Shown here piece after piece: positions 46,008 to 54,539 of a DNA stretch of 64,000 nt (its first letter is position 1; the number at the start of each line of letters is the position of its first letter). The notes under the pieces are model-generated. The model did no database searches. It saw nothing but the letters and a program-made list of their open reading frames with translations, and had not been told where the DNA came from. A program made the translations under genes and the position numbers. This DNA comes from JAWKWH01 sp963669285 (GTDB taxonomy: Bacteria; Pseudomonadota; Alphaproteobacteria; Rhizobiales; Rhizobiaceae), in assembly GCA_963669285.2 (NCBI GenBank), contig CAXXSI010000030.1, positions 124,001 to 188,000 of the forward strand. The letters are read 5' to 3'.

Positions 46008-47027
46008 TCAATCCGTGAGGATGAACTCCAGGTAGAGCGTTCTCTGCAGGATCGAATGATTGTCATCGGAAACCATTGCTATTCTCTGGCGGCCCTGTTC
46101 ATCCAGCCAGGCATCCAGACCTTCCATGTTGTCGATCTGGTAGTTGAGGTCGGCCTCGAACAGAATCTCACCGTCTATCGTCATTCCCTTTGCAATCGTA
46201 TTCGGGTCAACGCGCCGCAGCCGCATCTTGACTCCCTCGGCCATGTTGAAACTACGTTCCAGGAGCAACAGATCGCCATCGGCGAGAAATGCGCCCGACG
46301 TGATGTCGAACGTTCCCCGGCGTCTGACCTTGAAGATACCCTTTCGCGGTCCCTCCAAAACGGCAGCGAAGATATTGCCTTGCTTGTCGATACTTCGCTC
46401 CGCGATGACGATGCGCGCGCCGGCGAGCGCCGAATCGGACGGCGCGTAGGCAACCGTTTCAAATCCCTTGTTGCGTCGCAGTTCGTACGGCGGCACCAGA
46501 TAGGCCAACTGGCCGGTTTGAGGCCCCATTTTACCGGGGTTAATGCTGAACGTTGCGATGCGGTGCTCGCGCTCAAATCCGACAGTCGCCTGCCCGCCCC
46601 TGACTGCCAGGCCCTCCGCATCCGTATGCCATTTTTCGCCGCTGATCGCGCCATTCCTGTCGACCATCGGCTGCATTGAGAACGCTCCAACGCCGGTAGG
46701 AACGCCATTTGCGTTCCGTTCAAGCTGGCCGAATATCCAATATCCGCTGTCTGTCACACCGATGAACTCGCGACCGGGCTCCAGGAACCGCAAATCCGAT
46801 ATGGAGCCGAAATGGTCGAGAGATGAACGCATCTCAAAGCCGCCGGCGAACTCCAACGGCCCGAACCTGGTCTCATCGGAGCCGATTTTGAAGCTTCGGA
46901 TTGGGTAGCTGCGGATTTCTGCGGCAATGGCAGCCGCGTCCTGTGCCACCGCAGCAATCGGCAGGAATGTGGCGGAAATCGCCGCCGTTGCGCATGCCGT
47001 GAAGATCTTGCGCAGGCCCAAGATCAA
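46008..47027 (-). CDS. Esterase-like activity of phytase family protein
   Basis: A 339-residue protein with a signal peptide (residues 1-28, ending AVAQD). The beta-propeller phytase-like domain is recognised by FGSISDLRFLEPGREFIGVTDSG split over residues 74-96, WHTDAEGLAV near residue 133 and YQIDNMEGLDAW near residue 302. Despite the family name, the enzymatic activity is uncertain. It overlaps the cobT stop as ATGA, so it is the third gene of the cobS-cobT operon, an arrangement conserved in Rhizobiales. Confidence 0.9.
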   Translation of the reverse strand: MILGLRKIFTACATAAISATFLPIAAVAQDAAAIAAEIRSYPIRSFKIGSDETRFGPLEFAGGFEMRSSLDHFGSISDLRFLEPGREFIGVTDSGYWIFGQLERNANGVPTGVGAFSMQPMVDRNGAISGEKWHTDAEGLAVRGGQATVGFEREHRIATFSINPGKMGPQTGQLAYLVPPYELRRNKGFETVAYAPSDSALAGARIVIAERSIDKQGNIFAAVLEGPRKGIFKVRRRGTFDITSGAFLADGDLLLLERSFNMAEGVKMRLRRVDPNTIAKGMTIDGEILFEADLNYQIDNMEGLDAWLDEQGRQRIAMVSDDNHSILQRTLYLEFILTD

Positions 47028-48940
47028 CTGGCCCTTCGGTGCCGAACCGGCGCTCCGCCGCCACCTTCGTCGGAAAACAGATCGGCAAGCTGTTCGGTCA
47101 TCGCGCCGGCCAGTTCCTCGGCATCAACAATCGTGACCGCCCGGCTATAGTACCGCGTGACATCATGCCCGATGCCGATCGCCAGCAGTTCAACAGGCGA
47201 TTTCGCTTCGATAAGTTCGATAACGGCCCTTAAGTGCCGTTCCAGGTAGTTGCCCGGATTGACCGACAGGGTGGAATCATCGACCGGCGCACCATCCGAG
47301 ATCATCATCAGGATCTTGCGCTGTTCCGGCCGGCCCAGCAGTCGCCGATGCGCCCACAACAGCGCTTCGCCGTCAATATTCTCCTTGAGAAGCCCCTCGC
47401 GCATCATCAGGCCGAGATTGCGCCTTGCCCGCCTCCAGGGCGCGTCGGCCGATTTATAGACGATGTGGCGCAGATCATTGAGCCGGCCGGGATTGACCGG
47501 CTTGTTCTCCTTCAACCACTTCTCGCGCGCCTGACCGCCCTTCCAGGCGCGTGTGGTAAAGCCGAGAATCTCCACAGACACACCGCAGCGCTCAAGCGTC
47601 CGCGCGAGAATGTCGCCGCAGGTGGCCGCAACCGTGATTGGCCGCCCGCGCATCGAGCCGGAATTGTCGATCAGCAGCGTCACCACCGTGTCGCGGAACT
47701 TGGTGTCGCGCTCCTGCTTGTAGGAAAGGGCGGCAAACGTCCCCTTCATTTCGTCCATGACGAGACGGGGCAGGCGCGCCGGATCGAGATATCCCTCTTC
47801 CAGATCGAAATCCCAGGACCGGTTCTGCTGCGCCATGAGCCGCCGTTGCAGCCGGTTGGCAAGCCGTCCGACGACGCCCTGCAAGTTTGCCAGTTGCTTG
47901 TCGAGAAACGAACGCAGCCGATCCAATTCCTCTTCCTCGCAAAGCTCTTCGGCGCCGATGGTTTCGTCGAACAGCGTCGTAAAAACCTTGTAGTCGAAAT
48001 CGGAGGGCAGATCGGCAAACGGATGTTCGGGCCGACGCGCTTCGCCCGGCGTTTCGGCATCCTCATCCGTATCGTCTTCGCTCATATCCTCGGCGGTTGC
48101 GTCGGACGCTTCCATTTCACCGGATTGATCGTCCTCATTGTCGCCCTCCGATTCCTCGGAGTCCGCCTGATCGGAACTGGCATCCGTCTCGCCATCATCT
48201 TCCGGCTGATCGTCGCCCTGTTCCTGATCGTCGTCGCTGTCGTCAGTGTCTTCCGTTTCGTCATCGCCCAGTTCGTCGGCCATTTCCATCGACACCAGCA
48301 TGTCGCGGATCAGGCGCGCAAACGAACCCTGGTCATCAAGGCTCGTTTCGAGGTTTTCCAAATCGTCGCCGGCCTTGTCCGAAATCCAATCGCGCCAAAG
48401 CGATACGACATTCTCGCAGTTTTTTGGCGGTGGTGCGCCAGTGAGTTTTTCGCGCACCATCATCGCAACCGCATGTTCAAGTGGCGCGTCCGCCTGGTCC
48501 GTCACGGCACCGAGGTTTGCGCGCGCAAACTTGTCCTCCAACATATCGGTCAGGTTGGCCGCCACACCGGGCATGGCGCGCGCGCCGATCGCCTCAACGC
48601 GGGCCTGTTCCACGGCATCGAAGATTGCACGGGCCTGCCGGCCGGGCGGCGCAAGCTTGTTGTGAACAGCCGGATCATGGCAGGCTTTTCGCAGGGCCAT
48701 GGAGTCGCCCACGCCCCGTGTGATCGAGATATCTGTCGACGTCGGCCTGCGTGGCAATTCGGGCAACCGCACGATGTTGCCCACCATTGCCGGTTTGTCC
48801 TTCGAGTAGCTGACCTCGACATCGTGATCGCCGGCAATGGCGCGCACACAACTCGAGACGGCACGTTTGAAACTATCGGTGTCTCCGCCGATTTTGGAAC
48901 CGCTTCTGGAATTGTCTCCCGGACCGGCCATGGCTGACAA
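47024..48940 (-). CDS. cobT: Cobaltochelatase subunit CobT
   Basis: The 638-residue subunit of the aerobic cobaltochelatase CobNST, which inserts cobalt into hydrogenobyrinic acid a,c-diamide. A highly acidic low-complexity block (about residues 215-300, runs of Asp and Glu) separates the N-terminal domain from the C-terminal VWA domain, whose metal motif is LLIDNSGSMRG near residue 415. The length is normal. It directly follows cobS with no gap. CobN is not in this window. Confidence 0.96.
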   Translation of the reverse strand: MSAMAGPGDNSRSGSKIGGDTDSFKRAVSSCVRAIAGDHDVEVSYSKDKPAMVGNIVRLPELPRRPTSTDISITRGVGDSMALRKACHDPAVHNKLAPPGRQARAIFDAVEQARVEAIGARAMPGVAANLTDMLEDKFARANLGAVTDQADAPLEHAVAMMVREKLTGAPPPKNCENVVSLWRDWISDKAGDDLENLETSLDDQGSFARLIRDMLVSMEMADELGDDETEDTDDSDDDQEQGDDQPEDDGETDASSDQADSEESEGDNEDDQSGEMEASDATAEDMSEDDTDEDAETPGEARRPEHPFADLPSDFDYKVFTTLFDETIGAEELCEEEELDRLRSFLDKQLANLQGVVGRLANRLQRRLMAQQNRSWDFDLEEGYLDPARLPRLVMDEMKGTFAALSYKQERDTKFRDTVVTLLIDNSGSMRGRPITVAATCGDILARTLERCGVSVEILGFTTRAWKGGQAREKWLKENKPVNPGRLNDLRHIVYKSADAPWRRARRNLGLMMREGLLKENIDGEALLWAHRRLLGRPEQRKILMMISDGAPVDDSTLSVNPGNYLERHLRAVIELIEAKSPVELLAIGIGHDVTRYYSRAVTIVDAEELAGAMTEQLADLFSDEGGGGAPVRHRRAS

Positions 48941-49927
48941 TCAGGCCAGAACGACGTTGACGGCGCTCTCCGGAAGTTCTTCGCCAAACGCGCGCTGGTA
49001 GAACTCGGCGACCACCGCGCGTTCCAGCTCATCACATTTGTTCAGAAAGGTCAGTCGGAATGACATTCCGACATCGCCGAAGATTTCCGCGTTCTCCGCC
49101 CAGGTGATGACCGTCCGCGGGCTCATGACGGTGGAAATGTCGCCGTTCATGAAGGCGTTGCGGGTCATGTCGGCAACGCGCACCATTTTGGCAACGATGT
49201 CACGGCCGGCTTCGTTCTGGTAGTGCTTTGCCTTGGCTAGCACGATTGCGGCTTCGTCATCGTGAGGCAGGTAATTCAGCGTGGTCACGATCGACCATCT
49301 GTCCATTTGCGCCTGGTTGATCTGCTGGGTGCCATGATAAAGGCCGGTGGTATCGCCAAGGCCGACGGTGTTGGCGGTCGCAAACAGGCGAAAAGCCGGG
49401 TGCGGTCGGATAACCCTGGACTGATCGAGCAGTGTCAGGCGGCCGGAAGATTCCAGGACACGCTGAATGACGAACATCACGTCGGGCCGACCGGCGTCAT
49501 ACTCGTCGAAGCAAAGCGCCACATTGTGTTGATAGGCCCACGGAAGAATACCGTCGCGGAACTCGGTCACCTGCTTGCCGTCCTGCAGCACGATTGCGTC
49601 CTTGCCGACAAGATCGATCCGGCTGACATGGCTGTCCAGATTGACCCGCACACAGGGCCAGTTCAGGCGCGCCGCCACCTGTTCGATATGGGTCGACTTG
49701 CCCGTTCCGTGGTAACCGGAAACCATGACCCGGCGATTGAACGCAAATCCCGCGAGAATGGCCATCGTCGTCGTGCGGTCGAACAGATAGTCGGGATCGA
49801 TATCAGGAACCTGATCGTCACGCACCGAATAGGCCGGAATAACCATGTCGGTCTCGAAACCAAAAGCGTCCTTTGCCGAAACCGTGGTGTCAGGCAGATT
49901 GGCGATGTCGCGTTCAATCTTGTTCAT
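48941..49927 (-). CDS. cobS: Cobaltochelatase subunit CobS
   Basis: The 328-residue AAA+ ATPase subunit of aerobic cobaltochelatase, which forms a chaperone-like complex with CobT. Walker A is GYHGTGKSTH near residues 69-78, Walker B LCFDEYDAGRPDVMF near residue 138, and the sensor region LFATANTVGLGDTTGLYHG near residue 179. ATG 49927 is preceded by GGAGGC. It is the first gene of the cobS-cobT-phytase-like operon. Confidence 0.96.
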   Translation of the reverse strand: MNKIERDIANLPDTTVSAKDAFGFETDMVIPAYSVRDDQVPDIDPDYLFDRTTTMAILAGFAFNRRVMVSGYHGTGKSTHIEQVAARLNWPCVRVNLDSHVSRIDLVGKDAIVLQDGKQVTEFRDGILPWAYQHNVALCFDEYDAGRPDVMFVIQRVLESSGRLTLLDQSRVIRPHPAFRLFATANTVGLGDTTGLYHGTQQINQAQMDRWSIVTTLNYLPHDDEAAIVLAKAKHYQNEAGRDIVAKMVRVADMTRNAFMNGDISTVMSPRTVITWAENAEIFGDVGMSFRLTFLNKCDELERAVVAEFYQRAFGEELPESAVNVVLA

Positions 49928-50003
49928 GATGCCTCCGGGGCGCCTCTGGGAGCCGGCGTCCGCTGTCGTCTGTCTTGTAAACGGTCTTTATCACTTGCCT
50001 CGA

Positions 50004-50618
50004 TCAACACAACCCCGCCTGTCGCAGCAGCCGGTAGGCCTGCAGCACCTCGCGGAACCGCTCTTCTGAGCCCCGGTTGCCGCCATTGGCGTCAGGATGG
50101 TGTTGTTTGACGAGCTCTTTATAGCGCGTCTTGATGTCCTCACCAGTCGCCTGTGGGCCCAGGCCTAACGTTTCAAGCGCCTTGGCCTCAAGCGGCTTGG
50201 GTTTGCGGGGCCCCGGCTTGGCACCTTTGGAGCCTCCAAACAGGTTGTAGGGATCGCGGATGCGGCGGTAGTAACCGGCCCGGCCCGACCGCTTGGTCGC
50301 CATGTCGGGAGCAACCTTCGTTTCGCCGCTGCCGCCTATTTTCCAGGTCGGCCTGTGGCCTGTGAGCGCCTCTTTTTGAAACTTGGCGACATCAGAATCC
50401 GCCAGACCGGAAAAGTAATTGTAACCCTTATTGTATTCGCGGACGTGATTGACGCAGAACCGGTAGTACTCGCCCTCCTTGTGGCGTCCAACGGGCGCTT
50501 TGTGAGTTCCGGCCTTGTTGCAGCCTTCCCACTGGCATTCAGGCTCGCGCGCACGCTTTTCCGCTTCCTTGTCAGGTCGGACCCGGATCTTGTCAAAATA
50601 TTTCGAAAAGTCGTTCAT
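50004..50618 (-). CDS. J domain-containing protein
   Basis: A 204-residue DnaJ-like protein whose J domain is C-terminal (residues about 145-204), with the HPD motif in VKQHHPDANGG; the N-terminal part carries a cysteine/histidine segment (CQWEGCNKAGTHKAP and FCVNHVREYN) that could bind zinc. It would stimulate an Hsp70 partner; the client is unknown. Start 50618 (MNDFSKYFDKIRVRP) is the conserved N-terminus. It diverges from the BolA gene, and both lie beside cobST in related genomes. Confidence 0.92.
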   Translation of the reverse strand: MNDFSKYFDKIRVRPDKEAEKRAREPECQWEGCNKAGTHKAPVGRHKEGEYYRFCVNHVREYNKGYNYFSGLADSDVAKFQKEALTGHRPTWKIGGSGETKVAPDMATKRSGRAGYYRRIRDPYNLFGGSKGAKPGPRKPKPLEAKALETLGLGPQATGEDIKTRYKELVKQHHPDANGGNRGSEERFREVLQAYRLLRQAGLC

Positions 50619-50743
50619 TGCCCATAAGTATGGTTGGATTGAATCGTCAAACAAGAATTGACATTCGCCAAATTACACGCCTAACCGCTGATTCAGCTGT
50701 TTGAACACCGCTGAACAGGCGCATATGACGCAAGGAGCGCGAA

Positions 50744-51025
50744 ATGTCCATAAAGGAAGCGATCGAAGCCAAGCTTTCCGGCAAGTTTTCTCCCGACCGG
50801 CTCGAGGTGATCAATGAGAGCTATCAACATGCCGGCCATCAACCGCAATTCGATGGTGAGGGCGAAACGCATTTCCGCGTTCGCATCATATCAAGTGTAT
50901 TCACCGGCATGAGTCGCGTCGACCGCCATCGGGCGGTCAATCAGGTTCTGGCCGATGAACTTGCGGGCGGTGTGCATGCCCTGGCCATTGAACCGGCGGC
51001 ACCTGGTGAAGCGGTGCGTTGGTAG
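50744..51025 (+). CDS. BolA family protein
   Basis: A 93-residue BolA-fold protein; members pair with monothiol glutaredoxins in iron-sulfur handling. The family pattern is in NESYQHAGHQPQFDGEGETHFRVRIIS (residues 24-50, split by the histidines) and VDRHRAVNQVLADEL near residue 65. AAGGAGCGCGAA precedes the ATG. No glutaredoxin gene is in the window. Confidence 0.93.
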   Translation: MSIKEAIEAKLSGKFSPDRLEVINESYQHAGHQPQFDGEGETHFRVRIISSVFTGMSRVDRHRAVNQVLADELAGGVHALAIEPAAPGEAVRW

Positions 51026-51063
51026 CAGAACCGTCTCCCGCTGCCAATTAAGCCGGACACGAC

Positions 51064-51264
51064 CTAGTCTTCGGCCTTCTTCGACTTTTCTTTGAGCTTC
51101 TTGTACTCTTCCGCCGACACCGGCATGCCAATCGGCAGATCACCGTCGACGCTTTCCTCGGATGTTTCCTCGGCGTTGTCGTTTTCTTTGTTCTCGGATG
51201 GATCGGTGTCGGCCGAGGCCCCATCGGCTTTGCCGGAATCTTTAATCGGAGGCTTCGACATCAT
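51064..51264 (-). CDS. Small acidic hypothetical protein
   Basis: A 66-residue protein rich in Asp, Glu, Ser and Lys, probably unstructured, ending VSAEEYKKLKEKSKKAED. The start at 51264 (MMSKPPIKDSGK) is preceded by GGAGAGAG. An open extension to 51366 would add MTALIPGLAGAVILLSVSTAY, which looks like a signal peptide, so a secreted form cannot be excluded. I do not recognise the family. Confidence 0.6.
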   Translation of the reverse strand: MMSKPPIKDSGKADGASADTDPSENKENDNAEETSEESVDGDLPIGMPVSAEEYKKLKEKSKKAED

Positions 51265-51408
51265 GCTCTCTCCTTTGCCGCAATTGTGTTCGGGAGCGAT
51301 ACAATATGCGGTCGAAACTGACAGCAATATGACCGCACCGGCCAGTCCTGGTATCAGTGCGGTCATATCGGCTGTCTTTCGGGTGTTGGGCTTATGTAGC
51401 CAAAGCCA

Positions 51409-53037
51409 TCAGTAGCCAGCCTCGGCAACCCATGTTCCCCAGCGTCCTCTGACGGCGGCGTATTCGCCATACATCCAGACGCGCCTGGAATTGTCGCCGT
51501 CTCGGCAAATACCGAAGTAGTCGCCCCAGCGTCCGCCGAGATACGGGCTCTCGCCACCCTTGATCAGGCGGCTGTTCTCCAGGTCGTGTTTGGGAGCCGA
51601 AACCCGTCGACCGGTATAGCGAAGTGAACCATATTCGGTGTTGCCGGATCGGCCGAAGACGATAAAGCCGTTGCGGCGGATATCGGTCTGAATCGCCGGG
51701 TAGAAATAGTAACGGCCCTTGGCGCCATAGGCATTTTGCTGCCTGACTTTGCGCTTTGCCACGTCGATTTCGTACCATTGCACAACCGAGCGGGCTTCGG
51801 AATCGCCTGACCAGGTCAGCTTCGATGTGTGCGTGGTCCATAGCCGTCTTGTACCGCCGACGACCTGATAGATGGCATTCAGCAGGCGCGAGTCATTGGT
51901 TTCGATGCGCGTGTTCGAACCCTTTTGAATGGCGTCCGGCGGCAGCGAATAGTTGCGGCAGGATATCGATTTTGCCTTCAGTTTCGCCGTTCCACCCCGC
52001 CAGTGGCCGATCGGATTTGTCAGCGTCCACATTGTGAGCTTGTTGCCGCCAGGCCACAGCGCATTGATCAGATATGCGGGTGGATTGCCGCCCTTGCCGC
52101 GGAAATGCATGCAGGGCTGGATGGTGAACGCAACACTGTTGTCCGGATTCTTGATGTTCCAGAAGTCGTACCAGGCGATGCTGTGGCTTGGACCGTTGCC
52201 GCCGGCATACAGTTCCGCCTTGTTCAAGATGCGCAGTTTGGAATACTGGAATCCGCTTGTGAATCCGAACATGTTGTTGGACAGATAAAGTCCCTGGGTA
52301 TCGATACCGACTGTCGTATAGTCGGCCCAGTTGTTCGTGTTCGTGCTGCCGTTTAGGCGGGCATTCAGCGCCCAGACCCAATAACCGGCTCCGGGATCGC
52401 TGGACTTCGACGCTGCCACCATGATCCATGATCCTCGCGGCGAATTGCGCTTGGCGTCCACGATGATCAGCCAGCGCCGTTCATAGTGGTCGTAGATCAC
52501 GCGCGGATCGAACAAGCCTGCGCCCGGGGGCAGGACATTTCTGAACAGCGTGGTCATGTTGGGCCAGCGGAATTTGAGCGTTCCTGACTTGGTGTAGCCG
52601 GCTATGTCGACATTGACCGCGGTGACGACACGATTTGAGCCGACACCGAGCGTGTTGTCAGGCGGACGCCAACCGGTATCGGGTATCGAACGGAAATTCC
52701 GGAACTTGGAAGGCGCAAGCGCGTCGGCGGTGAATGCTTCGGGATTGAGGGATTCCTCGCCGATTTCGCTTTCAGATTCTGCCTCCATGGCGACCGCTTC
52801 CTCATCCTCGTCGCCGGCTGTGTCTTCCGATGCAGCCAGCGACATGGCATCCGGTGCCTGTGCCTCAAGGCACATCGACTGGAATTCTTCCATGGATACC
52901 GGGTACTTGGTCTTTTTCCAGGAAACCGGCTCCGGGGTATCGGGGTAGGCAAGAAGGTCCGTCGGGGACAAGTCTCTCAAATCGATTGATGAGCCTTCAT
53001 TTGTCCCGCCGGCTTCGCCTTTGTACTCTTTCGCCAT
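51409..53037 (-). CDS. Large hypothetical protein, acidic N-terminus and propeller-like body
   Basis: A 542-residue protein starting at ATG 53037 after AGAGG. Residues 1-130 are acidic and of low complexity (EDTAGDEDEEAVAMEAESES). Residues 130-540 look like a secreted beta-propeller: LGVGSNRVVTAVNVDIAGY, LFDPRVIYDHYERRWLIIVD and WIMVAASKSSDPGAGYW recur in bacterial exported proteins of unknown function. No signal peptide is visible, so export would need a non-Sec route. Trp, Tyr, Asn and Gly are abundant and cysteines are few. No enzymatic motif is recognised. A 229-bp AT-rich region separates it from the divergent MFS gene. Confidence 0.78.
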   Translation of the reverse strand: MAKEYKGEAGGTNEGSSIDLRDLSPTDLLAYPDTPEPVSWKKTKYPVSMEEFQSMCLEAQAPDAMSLAASEDTAGDEDEEAVAMEAESESEIGEESLNPEAFTADALAPSKFRNFRSIPDTGWRPPDNTLGVGSNRVVTAVNVDIAGYTKSGTLKFRWPNMTTLFRNVLPPGAGLFDPRVIYDHYERRWLIIVDAKRNSPRGSWIMVAASKSSDPGAGYWVWALNARLNGSTNTNNWADYTTVGIDTQGLYLSNNMFGFTSGFQYSKLRILNKAELYAGGNGPSHSIAWYDFWNIKNPDNSVAFTIQPCMHFRGKGGNPPAYLINALWPGGNKLTMWTLTNPIGHWRGGTAKLKAKSISCRNYSLPPDAIQKGSNTRIETNDSRLLNAIYQVVGGTRRLWTTHTSKLTWSGDSEARSVVQWYEIDVAKRKVRQQNAYGAKGRYYFYPAIQTDIRRNGFIVFGRSGNTEYGSLRYTGRRVSAPKHDLENSRLIKGGESPYLGGRWGDYFGICRDGDNSRRVWMYGEYAAVRGRWGTWVAEAGY

Positions 53038-53266
53038 AACAACCTCTGTTTTTTCAATGAGACCAACACTTGAATCATAGCGTCCGGCACCATGTAGTGA
53101 TGTGGTATAAGCCACAGAATAATTAGTATTAATTGAATATTTATTTTACAATGACCGTATAGATATCAATATCAAGAAGAATTCTCGCATAAGTTTAGTA
53201 ATATGTTAAACTTTGGAAATAAATTCCTAAATGCGAATTTAGGTTTGTTTGGGAGGTTTGTTTAAA
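53038..53266. other. AT-rich divergent promoter region
   Basis: The 229 bp between the propeller-like gene and the MFS gene, especially 53110-53245, are strongly AT-rich (for example TTAGTATTAATTGAATATTT), unlike the rest of the window. It must hold promoters for both genes. No clear operator or palindrome could be assigned. Confidence 0.5.
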
Positions 53267-54499
53267 TTGACAAAATCAAACGAATTTCTCAGAATATTTA
53301 TTTCGTTAATATTATGTGATTTTGTGGTAAGAACTGCCTATCTTGCCGGAAAATCGCCGGTTCTTCCGATATTTGCCGATTCTCTGGGAATGAACGCTGC
53401 GGTGCTGGGACTCATTATTTCGGTTTCCACCGCAACCGGGTTCTTCATAAAACCGCTGGTTGGATTTGTTGGCGATCGTACTGGATTCTGGATCTGGATG
53501 ATTGTCGGTGCGGCGTTGTTCTCGACCATGCCGTGGCTTTACGGATTTGTCGAAACCTCGAGCGATCTCATCGCCTTGCGTGTTGCCCATGGCCTGGCGA
53601 CGGCTATCTATGGTCCTGTGACACTGGCGGTTGTCGCCGGAATAGGCGGTGACCAGAAGGCGGAAACCTTCGGCTGGTTCGGGTTGGCTCGCTCGGGAGC
53701 CGGCATTTTCGGGCCGTTTTTGGGCGGGTTGATGCTCGCCTATATGACCCCGGTCGCTTTCTACGGATTGACAGGCGTTGTCGCCGCACTTGCCTTTGTG
53801 CCGCTGTTTTACCTGCGCGCCAAGACGCCGCTGTTCAAGCCCGCAAGAAGGAAAAGACGACTGCCGGTGCGCTTCGCCGCACGCGAGGCCCTCAGGCTGA
53901 TTGCTCGCAACAAGACGCTGCGGATCATTGCCCTTGTCGAGATGAATTTCTACATCGGCATATATGCGCTGAAAGCCCATGTGCCCTTGATGATGTTGGC
54001 ATCAGGGCGCAATTTCGTCGAGATGGGACTGCTGTTGTCTGTCCAGGAGCTGGCCAATGCGGTGCTGCGGCCTGCGATGGGCCGTATCGCCGATCGAATT
54101 GGGTATATGGCAACCATCATTCCGGGATTGCTGATGATATCGGCGGGCCTGTTCGCGTTGCCCCTGTCACTTAGTTCCAACTACATCTTTGCCGTCGCGA
54201 TCATAATCGGCGCTGGCCAGGCAGCGTTTGGCCCGGCTGCCATCGCCCTGGTTGCCGAAAGCGTCGCCGGCGAACACAGGGGTGCGATGTTCGGCGTGGT
54301 CGGTTCGCTTCGCAACGCCGGAAAGATTGTCGGTCCGGTTGTCGCCGGTGTCATGATCACAACGATGAATGCCCACATCGCGTTTACGATTCTGGCCTGC
54401 ATTCCGCTTTCCATAGCGGTGTGGGGAATACTGCGCCTGAACGGACTGGGACCGCGAACCTCGATCGCCATCAAGGCCCGCATCGATCCAGCGGAATAG
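53267..54499 (+). CDS. MFS transporter
   Basis: A 410-residue major facilitator with 12 predicted helices. Loop 2-3 reads GFVGDRTGFWIW, the signature MFS position, and loop 8-9 reads GRIADRIGYMATI. TTG at 53267 is the likely start (MTKSNEFLRIFISLILCDF) because GGGAGG lies ten bases upstream. The first 20 codons are AT-rich and the rest GC-rich, so the border of the AT-rich patch lies within this gene. The substrate is unknown. It converges with the CNNM/CorC gene. Confidence 0.9.
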   Translation: MTKSNEFLRIFISLILCDFVVRTAYLAGKSPVLPIFADSLGMNAAVLGLIISVSTATGFFIKPLVGFVGDRTGFWIWMIVGAALFSTMPWLYGFVETSSDLIALRVAHGLATAIYGPVTLAVVAGIGGDQKAETFGWFGLARSGAGIFGPFLGGLMLAYMTPVAFYGLTGVVAALAFVPLFYLRAKTPLFKPARRKRRLPVRFAAREALRLIARNKTLRIIALVEMNFYIGIYALKAHVPLMMLASGRNFVEMGLLLSVQELANAVLRPAMGRIADRIGYMATIIPGLLMISAGLFALPLSLSSNYIFAVAIIIGAGQAAFGPAAIALVAESVAGEHRGAMFGVVGSLRNAGKIVGPVVAGVMITTMNAHIAFTILACIPLSIAVWGILRLNGLGPRTSIAIKARIDPAE

Positions 54500-54539
54500 C
54501 AGATATCGTCGGTGGCCGTCTTGCAAAAGATGAACCGCG

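Noticed and set aside
47234..48937. 567-codon open frame on the plus strand
   Set aside because: It is antisense to cobT. The hydrophobic stretch is the mirror image of CobT's acidic block and not a membrane protein.
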